Source: Spirochaeta sp.
Lineage (GTDB): Bacteria; Spirochaetota; Spirochaetia; DSM-27196; Alkalispirochaetaceae
Assembly: GCA_027859055.1 (NCBI GenBank)
Contig: JAQIBO010000379.1
Coordinates: 1 to 37,554 of the forward strand
DNA length: 37,554 nt
Reading direction: 5' to 3'
Under the pieces are notes generated by a model, which was not told the DNA's origin, did not search any database, and worked only from the letters and a program-made list of their open reading frames with translations. Position numbers and translations under genes: made by a program. This document shows, piece by piece, positions 19,767 to 26,958 of the stretch; the stretch's first letter is position 1; each line of letters opens with the position of its first letter.

Positions 19767-20777
19767 TCACACGGGAGGCCGGGCGACGTAGTCGTCCGCT
19801 TTCAGCAGCATTTTCACATACTGAGCGCGACGGTAGGTCCACTTGTCCGAGGTCTTTTCGACGCTCAGTTTTCCGCGGAACGCGTCAAGATCGGCGTAGC
19901 CCTTGCGGTCCATCCACGCTTCGATATCCTTGAGGATCGTTCTGATCACATCGACGCGGTTGCGGTACAGCGTGCTGACCGCCTGGAATACATCCGCTCC
20001 GGCAAGCAGCGTTTCGATGGCGTCCTCACCGGTATGAATCCCGTTGGATGCACAGAGCGAACCTTTGAGCTTCCCGTGCAGCAGACCCGCAAAACGCAGG
20101 GCCAGGCGGTGATCATTCGAGGTGCTCAGGTTGAACGGATACTGCCCGGTTTCCTTTTCGATATTGAAACTGGGATGGAACAACCGGTTGAACAGGACGA
20201 ATCCTTCCACACCGACCGCGTCCATCTGGTTGATGATCTCGATGGGGCTGGTATAAAAGGGGCTGAGCTTCACAGAGATCGGTACCTTCACCTTGGATTT
20301 AACCCGTTTCAGGGCGTCGATCTGATCCGCCTCGATTTCAGACGCGGTCTTGCTTCCGTCAATCGGAATCGCAAAAAAGTTGAGTTCCAGCGCGTCGACG
20401 CCGGTCTCTTCCATCTTGACGGCCCATTCGCTCCACGTTTCCGGGTTGATGCAGTTGAGACTCCCGATAACCGGCATTTCAACCGCCTCTTTGGTCTTCT
20501 TCACCCACATCAGATGCTCGTCGGGACCGCTGTGTTCAACCTCGGGAAACAGATCCTGAATCTCTGAATCGAGGTTGTCGCTGACGGTCAGCTCTTCCTC
20601 GAGACGCATCTGCTGCAGCTGAATCTGCTCTTCAAACAGACTTTGAATGACGATCGCCGCGGCGCCGGCATCTTCGATACGTCGAATTGCATCCATATGG
20701 GCGGTCATGCTGCACGCACCGACAACGAACGGGTTTTTCAGGGGAATCCCCATATACTTTGATTGCAGATTAGCCAT
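19767..20777 (-). CDS. dihydroorotate dehydrogenase-like protein
   Basis: Start refined to ATG 20777 (MANLQSKYMGIPLKNPFVVGACSMTAHMDAIRRIEDAGAAAIVIQSLFEEQI) preceded by AAGGAG; TIM-barrel FMN features 'VPISVKLSPF', 'ASNGIHTGEDAIETLLAGADVFQ'. Confidence 0.9.
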   Translation of the reverse strand: MANLQSKYMGIPLKNPFVVGACSMTAHMDAIRRIEDAGAAAIVIQSLFEEQIQLQQMRLEEELTVSDNLDSEIQDLFPEVEHSGPDEHLMWVKKTKEAVEMPVIGSLNCINPETWSEWAVKMEETGVDALELNFFAIPIDGSKTASEIEADQIDALKRVKSKVKVPISVKLSPFYTSPIEIINQMDAVGVEGFVLFNRLFHPSFNIEKETGQYPFNLSTSNDHRLALRFAGLLHGKLKGSLCASNGIHTGEDAIETLLAGADVFQAVSTLYRNRVDVIRTILKDIEAWMDRKGYADLDAFRGKLSVEKTSDKWTYRRAQYVKMLLKADDYVARPPV

Positions 20778-20921
20778 GCATTGCTCCTTGGTTTGGCTTT
20801 TGGACAATTTTCATAGTATTGTAGTGGCAGGTACGAAAGGCGTCAATGAAACGCCGCTTCGAATTCGATGGGGGGGAATCCCCACGCAGACCTATATGCC
20901 ACAGGCAGAGGAGTAGTGACT

Positions 20922-21308
20922 ATGGAAATCGTACGATTTGGTTCCGATGATATTGAAAACGCATTGAGCAAGATGGGTGACAGCCAGCTTGATGATCTCG
21001 CATTCGGGGCGGTTCAGCTCGATAGCGAGGGGAAAATTCTCTCGTACAACGCCGCGGAAAGCGAAATTACCGGGCGAAACGCTGACGACGTGATTGGAAA
21101 GAGCTTTTTTACCGAGGTTGCACCGTGCACCAACACGGACGAGTTCTACGGGAAGTTCAAGGAAGGTGTAGACTCGGGCAATCTCAACAGCTTGTTTGAG
21201 TATGTCTTTGACTACCAGATGACCCCGACCAAGGTCCAGGTCCACATGAAAAAGGCGCTGCAGGGCGACAGCTACTGGGTATTTGTGAAGCGGATCTCCC
21301 GCGGCTGA
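20922..21308 (+). CDS. pyp: photoactive yellow protein (PYP) blue-light receptor, 128 aa
   Basis: [128 protein letters not shown]; collinear with Halorhodospira halophila PYP without gaps (about 93/125 identical against my recalled sequence). Y42, E46, T50, R52, C69, M100 all present. Start refined from 20868 to ATG 20922 (purine-rich RBS upstream). Confidence 0.97.
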   Translation: MEIVRFGSDDIENALSKMGDSQLDDLAFGAVQLDSEGKILSYNAAESEITGRNADDVIGKSFFTEVAPCTNTDEFYGKFKEGVDSGNLNSLFEYVFDYQMTPTKVQVHMKKALQGDSYWVFVKRISRG

Positions 21309-21320
21309 CGGGAATACGGG

Positions 21321-21337
21321 GGCGCCGTCGCGGCGCC
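21321..21337 (+). other. intercistronic hairpin between pyp and the ligase
   Basis: GGCGCCG-TCG-CGGCGCC, 7-bp perfect stem, 8 nt before the ligase ATG at 21346. Confidence 0.65.
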
Positions 21338-21345
21338 GCTGTTTC

Positions 21346-22560
21346 ATGGAACGGTTGATTAAAACACTTGGTCCCGGCGACCTTTTTCGGGTTGTCCGGG
21401 ACATTTTTATCGACGAGCTGGCGCGCAGCCGGGGCACCGGGTTTGACCGGGACGCCGCCCGGGATTGGAATCGGGATACAACTGTTCGCGAGAACGGGCT
21501 CGCCCTGGACTCGCTTGAGCGGTTCACCCTTGCGGGACGTCTCAACGAGACGTTTTCCCTGTTTGAAAGCGGCGTGGAAGACAACCTCCTGCGGACGCAG
21601 ACCCTTGGAGATACCGTTGACGTAATTCGCGCGGGACTGGACCATGCGGCGCCGGCGATCGCCTTTTACTCCGGGGGCACCACGGGAACTCCCCGGCCGC
21701 GGCGCCATGCGACGGAACTGCTGGAACAGGAGATCGCCGTACTGACGGAGATCTTCGCCGACCGCCGGCGCGTTATCGTCACGGCACCGGTCCACCACAT
21801 TTACGGCTTTCTTTTCGGCGTGCTTTTGCCCCGCGCCCTGGGCGTGCCGGCGGTCGACGCCCAGGGGACGTTCCTGTCCGGACCGCGCGCACCCGGCGCG
21901 CGTGATCTGGTGGTATCTGTTCCCTTTCTGTGGGAACGCCTGCAGCCGTCGATTTCCCGGTGGGGGCGAGACGTGTGGGGAACAAGCTCCACAGCGCCTT
22001 TGTCAGCGGACGTCGCCGACGGAAGTTGCGCGGCGGGGCTTGCCCGGCTGATCGAGATCTACGGCTCCAGCGAGACCGCCGGTATCGGCAGTCGTGACCG
22101 CTGCGACAGCCCCGGTCCGTTCACGCTCTTCCCGTACTGGCACGCTGTCCGGGACGTGCCCGTCGGTGAGACTGATCACGTATTACTGCGGGACCCGCCC
22201 GGCGGGGGAGAACCGCTCCGCTACGAGATCCCCGACCGGCTGCACTGGCACGATGAACGCCATATCGAACCGCTTGGTCGCCGCGACGCGGTTGTCCAGG
22301 TGGGGGGAGAGAACGTGGACCTTGAAGCGCTGCGTCGTCGTATCGTGGAAACGGTACCCGGGTGTACTGATTGCGCGGTGCGACTCGGTGAAAACGGGCG
22401 CATCCGGGCGTTTCTGGTGCCTGCGCGGACCGAGACGCTGACGCCGGAGGGTGTGGGAAGCGTTCTGCGGGAACGGTTGGCCGCCGCGGCGCTGCCGGCG
22501 ACTATTTCGATCGGTACCGAACTGCCCCGTGACGCCACCGGCAAGGTGACAAGCTGGTAG
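21346..22560 (+). CDS. 4-coumarate-CoA ligase-like enzyme of the PYP-activation type (AMP-binding) with N-terminal ACP-like segment
   Basis: AMP-binding motifs 'AFYSGGTTGTPRPRRH', 'IEIYGSSETAGIG', 'RRDAVVQVGGENVDLEALRRRI', 'LPRDATGKVTSW'; directly downstream of pyp. Residues ~1-98 contain 'NGLALDSLERFTLAGRLNETF', resembling an acyl carrier protein. Confidence 0.88.
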   Translation: MERLIKTLGPGDLFRVVRDIFIDELARSRGTGFDRDAARDWNRDTTVRENGLALDSLERFTLAGRLNETFSLFESGVEDNLLRTQTLGDTVDVIRAGLDHAAPAIAFYSGGTTGTPRPRRHATELLEQEIAVLTEIFADRRRVIVTAPVHHIYGFLFGVLLPRALGVPAVDAQGTFLSGPRAPGARDLVVSVPFLWERLQPSISRWGRDVWGTSSTAPLSADVADGSCAAGLARLIEIYGSSETAGIGSRDRCDSPGPFTLFPYWHAVRDVPVGETDHVLLRDPPGGGEPLRYEIPDRLHWHDERHIEPLGRRDAVVQVGGENVDLEALRRRIVETVPGCTDCAVRLGENGRIRAFLVPARTETLTPEGVGSVLRERLAAAALPATISIGTELPRDATGKVTSW

Positions 22561-22593
22561 CGCGAAACGCCGTACTCCCTGTACAATGAAGGC

Positions 22594-23766
22594 ATGGACC
22601 GCGAATTTGCCCGTCTTTTAGATCGGCTTCCGGAATTTCAGGCGGCGGCTCGCGACATAAGCGAGATCCTGCTCACCAATCTTGTGATGGCCTCGGAAAT
22701 ACCCGCTCCGACGTTTGATGAGCAGATGCGGACGCAGTTTCTCCTGGACCGGTTAAACGAGTACGAGCTGCAGAACACCTCCACCGATGAAGCGGGAAAC
22801 GCGCTGGGAATACTGCCCGGGAAGAGTGGTGACGGGAACATTCTGGTCGTTGCCCATATGGACACTGTATTTCCCGCCAAGGTTGATCATACCGTTTCAA
22901 TCGAACCGAACGTGGTTTCCGGGGCGGGAATCGGCGACGACAGTCTGGGCCTGGCGGCGATGATGACACTGCCGGTACTGTTGAACCGGCTGGGAATCGA
23001 GCTCAAGAACAATCTCATTCTCATGGGTTCCGCCCGGAGCCTTGGTCGCGGCGACATCGAAGGTATCCGCTTTTTCCTGGACAACAAAAGCGTCCCGATC
23101 TCCACCGGAATTTGCGTCGAGGGCGTCAAACTTGGCCGCTTGAGTAACGCCTCAAACGGCATGCTCCGGGGCGAGATCCACTACCGCGTACCGGAAGAGT
23201 ACGACTGGACCCGCTTTGGTGCCGGCGGGGCGATCGTCAATATCAACGACGTCATCAACCGGATCCTGGAAATTCCCCTTCCCCGGCGTCCGCGGACATC
23301 AATCGTGCTTAACAACGTGGAGGCCGGGGCCTCATTTAACACGATTCCCCGTCAGGCGCGGCTTCAGTTTGAAATTCGCAGTGAATCCGGCGAGATCGTG
23401 CGGACCCTCGGCGACCAGATCGGTGATATCGCCGCAGAGACCAGCTCCCAGACCGGGGCGGAGGTCACATTCAACGTGCTGGCGCGACGCCAACCGGGGG
23501 GAATCGCCTTTTCCAACCCGCTGGCGTCTCACGCCCGGGCGATTATCAAAGCGCTGGGCGTCCACCCGCGCATCTCTCCCAGCACATCCGAACTGTCGGC
23601 GTTTATCGACAAAGGAATTCCGGCGGTGACGATCGGCATTACCGAGGGCGAACACCACAACGAAGAAAACGAACGGCTGGCGATTGAGCCGATGTACCTG
23701 GGCCTTGCGCAACTGGTGGGGCTCCTGCTTGCAGTCGACGGAGGCTACCTCGATGGATCTGAATGA
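22594..23766 (+). CDS. M20-family metallopeptidase
   Basis: 'NILVVAHMDTVFP', 'VVSGAGIGDDSLGLAAMMTLPVLLNRL', dimerisation-like region, 'VTIGITEGEHHNEENERLAIEPMYLGLAQL'. Confidence 0.82.
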   Translation: MDREFARLLDRLPEFQAAARDISEILLTNLVMASEIPAPTFDEQMRTQFLLDRLNEYELQNTSTDEAGNALGILPGKSGDGNILVVAHMDTVFPAKVDHTVSIEPNVVSGAGIGDDSLGLAAMMTLPVLLNRLGIELKNNLILMGSARSLGRGDIEGIRFFLDNKSVPISTGICVEGVKLGRLSNASNGMLRGEIHYRVPEEYDWTRFGAGGAIVNINDVINRILEIPLPRRPRTSIVLNNVEAGASFNTIPRQARLQFEIRSESGEIVRTLGDQIGDIAAETSSQTGAEVTFNVLARRQPGGIAFSNPLASHARAIIKALGVHPRISPSTSELSAFIDKGIPAVTIGITEGEHHNEENERLAIEPMYLGLAQLVGLLLAVDGGYLDGSE

Positions 23767-24730
23767 ATGGCTCAAGACGCATACCTTTCACCATTCCGAG
23801 TTTCGTGACCTCCGGGCGCTGGTGGAGGCGAAAGAACGCGCGGGGGTAACGATATCCCTGTGTATTCCCACCCTCAACGAGGAAAAAACGATCGGGAAAG
23901 AGGTGGTGATCTTCCGCAGCGAACTGATGCAGCGCTATCCCCTGGTGGATGAGATCGCGATTGTCGACTCCGGCAGCACCGACAAAACGCTGGAACCCGC
24001 CGCGGACTTCGGCGCCGACACCTATCTGGCCGCGGATATACTGTCCGATCTGGAACCGAAACGCGGGAAAGGTGAAAACCTGTGGAAAGCGATCCATCAG
24101 CTCACCGGTGATATCATCGTGTACATCGATGCGGACATCAAGAATATCCATCCGCGCTTTGTGTACGGGCTGGTAGCGCCGCTCATCCACAACCCGGAAA
24201 TGCAGTACGTCAAAGCGTTTTACGACCGCCCCCTGGCGTTCAGTCACGGCATTCGACCCAGCGGCGGCGGGCGCGTCACGGAGATCCTGATTCGACCGCT
24301 CTTTTCGCTTTTCTTTCCGGAGCTCACCGCGATCATCCAACCCCTGTCGGGGGAGTACGCGGTGCGCCGGCAGGTGCTGGAGCAGATCCCGTTCCCGATC
24401 GGGTACGGCGTGGAAACGAGCCACCTGATCGACGTCTACAGCCGCTACGGCATGGACGCTTTCGGTCAGACCGACCTGGACCAGCGGGTCCATCGCAACC
24501 AGCCCACGCGCAGCCTTGGAAAGATGGCGTTCGGCATTCTGCAGACGTTTCTGTCCCGGACGGAAAAACTGGGCGTCATCAAGGAGCTGCCGGACATATC
24601 CACCATTCTGCGGCAGTTTCAGGTCAATGACCGAATCTTTGAAACGGTGGAACACGAAATCGTCGAAGAGGAGCGCCCGCCGATGGAAACGGTAGCGGCG
24701 TATACGGAACGACGGAAAGGACTGGTATGA
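23753..24730 (+). CDS. gpgS: glucosyl-3-phosphoglycerate synthase (GT81)
   Basis: Start refined to ATG 23753. 'SLCIPTLNEEKTIGKEV', 'EIAIVDSGSTDKTLEPAADFGADTYLA', 'KRGKGENLWKAIHQLTGDIIVYIDADIKNIHPRFVYGLVAPL', 'GGGRVTEILIRPLFSLFFPELTAIIQPLSGEYAVRRQVLEQIPFPIGYGVE' parallel actinobacterial GpgS. Confidence 0.93.
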   Translation: MDLNEWLKTHTFHHSEFRDLRALVEAKERAGVTISLCIPTLNEEKTIGKEVVIFRSELMQRYPLVDEIAIVDSGSTDKTLEPAADFGADTYLAADILSDLEPKRGKGENLWKAIHQLTGDIIVYIDADIKNIHPRFVYGLVAPLIHNPEMQYVKAFYDRPLAFSHGIRPSGGGRVTEILIRPLFSLFFPELTAIIQPLSGEYAVRRQVLEQIPFPIGYGVETSHLIDVYSRYGMDAFGQTDLDQRVHRNQPTRSLGKMAFGILQTFLSRTEKLGVIKELPDISTILRQFQVNDRIFETVEHEIVEEERPPMETVAAYTERRKGLV

Positions 24731-25593
24731 CACCGATCACATTCAGCAACGTCTCATTCACCTATCCGGAGGTTGATGAACCGCAACCAGCACCGGCGGA
24801 GCCGCGTACAGACGAACCTGACGTTCCCGCCCCGGATCCGGTCTTTACCGACCTGAGCGTGGAACTCCCCGGTGGCTGTACCTTCCTGGTGGGCCCCAAC
24901 GGAATTGGAAAGAGTACCCTGATGCTGCTGGCCGGAGCGCGCCTGTTCCCCGAAAACGGAACCGTGACGATCGGCGGGCGGAACACCCGCGAGTTTGAAA
25001 ACGCCGGCTTTGAGCCGGAGCTGGAGGTGGAACGCAACGAGCTGGTCTCCTTCGTGTATCAGAACATGGAGTTTGAGACGGTCGAGCCGCTGGGCGAAAT
25101 ACTGCCGCTGGTTGCTGAAAACGGACCCAACCCTGCCGCGGCCGCGACAGTGTATGACGAACTTGTTGAGGTCGCGGGGTTGCGGGAACGGCTCTCGGTG
25201 CGAATGCACGAACTCAGTAAAGGCGAGATGCAGCGGGCGATTCTGGCGATGAGCGTGCTCTACCAGTCTCCGGTTATCATGATGGATGAACCGGTTTTTG
25301 CGGTGGAGCCGACGCAGGCGGATCGCCTGTTCGGGTGGCTTGCCGACCGGTCTGCCGCCGACGGTATCGATATTTACGCCAGCGTCCACGACGTGGAGAT
25401 GGCGAAGGCCCACGCACGCCACATCGTCCTGATGCACACCGACGGAACGGTGCAGGTTGGCGACCCGGAGGAGCTGCTGGCCCGGGACAGCCTGGAGACC
25501 GCATTTCGGGCGCCCTTTGATACGCTGTACCAGCGGCAGAACCTGTACCGCGAGTTGTTGAGAAAAAGCCTCGGCGACGAGGCGGGGAGGTAA
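24727..25593 (+). CDS. ABC transporter ATP-binding protein (no adjacent permease)
   Basis: Walker A 'GPNGIGKST', signature-like 'LSKGEMQRAI', Walker B 'VIMMDEP', H-loop 'SVHDVEMAKAHA'; overlaps gpgS by 4 bp. Confidence 0.9.
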   Translation: MTPITFSNVSFTYPEVDEPQPAPAEPRTDEPDVPAPDPVFTDLSVELPGGCTFLVGPNGIGKSTLMLLAGARLFPENGTVTIGGRNTREFENAGFEPELEVERNELVSFVYQNMEFETVEPLGEILPLVAENGPNPAAAATVYDELVEVAGLRERLSVRMHELSKGEMQRAILAMSVLYQSPVIMMDEPVFAVEPTQADRLFGWLADRSAADGIDIYASVHDVEMAKAHARHIVLMHTDGTVQVGDPEELLARDSLETAFRAPFDTLYQRQNLYRELLRKSLGDEAGR

Positions 25594-25595
25594 CG

Positions 25596-26153
25596 ATGAC
25601 TGGGGACAGCCTGCGAATTGAACGAAACGGAATAGTCGTTGAGTGCACCACCGGTGATATCGCCGGACAGCAGGACATCGATGCGGTCGTCAACGCGGCG
25701 AACGCGCAGCTGCAGATCGGCGGCGGCGTTGCCGGGGCTATTCATCGCGCCGGAGGACCCGCCCTGGACGCGGAGTGCCGCCCCCTGGCGCCGATCAAAC
25801 CCGGCGAGGCGGTTATCACCGGCGGGGCCGAGCTGCCCAACAGCTACGTCATTCACTGCCTTGGCCCCGTTTACGGCCGGGACACGCCGGAGGCGGAACT
25901 CCTGGCCGCGTGCTACCGCAACGCGCTGAAACGGGCCGAAGAAACGGGCCTTCAGTCGATCGCGTTTCCCGCGATTTCCACCGGGGCGTTCGGCTATCCC
26001 ATGCGCGAGGCGGCACAGATCGCGTTTGCCACGATCGCCGAGGCGCTTCCCGACCTCAGTTCAGTGACGCACATCCGCTTTGTTCTCTACTCCCGGCGCG
26101 ACCGCGACCTTCACGAAGAGGTGATGCGCGACGTGCTTGGGGATGCAGGATAA
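25596..26153 (+). CDS. macrodomain protein (ADP-ribose / O-acetyl-ADP-ribose hydrolase type)
   Basis: 'TTGDIAGQQDIDAVVNAANAQLQIGGGVAGAIHRAGG', 'GEAVITGGAELPNSYVIHCLGPVYG', 'IAFPAISTGAFGYPMREAAQIA'. Confidence 0.95.
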   Translation: MTGDSLRIERNGIVVECTTGDIAGQQDIDAVVNAANAQLQIGGGVAGAIHRAGGPALDAECRPLAPIKPGEAVITGGAELPNSYVIHCLGPVYGRDTPEAELLAACYRNALKRAEETGLQSIAFPAISTGAFGYPMREAAQIAFATIAEALPDLSSVTHIRFVLYSRRDRDLHEEVMRDVLGDAG

Positions 26154-26169
26154 GGGAAGACCCGTACCG

Positions 26170-26198
26170 TTGGCCCAATACCGATCTCCCGCTATACT
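26170..26198 (+). promoter_or_regulatory. sigma70-like promoter with leaderless geometry
   Basis: TTGGCC-17 bp-TATACT, 8 nt, ATG 26207. Confidence 0.5.
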
Positions 26199-26206
26199 GA
26201 CGTACG

Positions 26207-26941
26207 ATGACCTCTTCCAAAGAAACACGTTGGCGGCAACGGTTTGACAATCTCGAACGAGCCTACGCGCTGCTTTCTGAAGCCGCAGGGCGGCAATCGT
26301 TATCCGACCTGGAAGCTGAAGGGATGGTTCAACGGTTCGAATACACCTTTGAACTTGCGTGGAAGACCGCCAAGGATTACCTGGACAGTCAAGGAGTGTC
26401 GGCAAGCTACCCACGGGAGGTAATAAAGGCGGCGGTTCAATTCGGACTTATCGGCACTCAGGGCGATACGTGGATCGAAATGTTGGATCGGCGTAACGAG
26501 GCGGCGCACGCCTACGATCGGGAGAGATTTGAAGCACTCACGAGAGCGATTCGTACCCGGTTTTTGCCGGCGATCGCCGGATTCGTAGACCGTCTGCGGC
26601 AGGATATCGGGTCCTTCGGACTGAGTCCGTTCCAATTGGAAGAGATCACAGGAGTAATCGCCTCATGTGACCGGATTGAGCGGGCGGTGGTGTTTGGATC
26701 TCGCGCGATGGGTACGCAAAAATCGGGTTCCGACGTGGATATCTGTGTATTCGGGAAACAGGTGGGTGCGACGGAAGCAACAGAGCTGTCCCGACGGTTG
26801 AATAACGAAACCACGACGGCGTTCATGATCGACGTTGTTGCGTATTCAGAAATAGACAATCCCTCTCTCCGTCACCACATCGACCAGGACGGCGTGGTTG
26901 TGTTTGATCGTGAAGCGACGGCGACCTCCACGAAGAGGTGA
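26207..26941 (+). CDS. single-ORF fusion of a HEPN-type (HI0074-like) domain and a MNT nucleotidyltransferase domain
   Basis: N-terminal half 'RWRQRFDNLERAYALLSEA...VQRFEYTFELAWKTAKDYLDSQG...MLDRRNEAAHAYD' (HI0074-like, RxxxxH); C-terminal 'RAVVFGSRAMGTQKSGSDVDICVFG' plus 'MIDVVAY' (MNT triad). Confidence 0.88.
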   Translation: MTSSKETRWRQRFDNLERAYALLSEAAGRQSLSDLEAEGMVQRFEYTFELAWKTAKDYLDSQGVSASYPREVIKAAVQFGLIGTQGDTWIEMLDRRNEAAHAYDRERFEALTRAIRTRFLPAIAGFVDRLRQDIGSFGLSPFQLEEITGVIASCDRIERAVVFGSRAMGTQKSGSDVDICVFGKQVGATEATELSRRLNNETTTAFMIDVVAYSEIDNPSLRHHIDQDGVVVFDREATATSTKR

Positions 26942-26958
26942 GGGGTGGGGTTTTCGGT

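Noticed and set aside
23639-24733. 364-aa minus-strand ORF
   Set aside because: Antisense shadow of gpgS.
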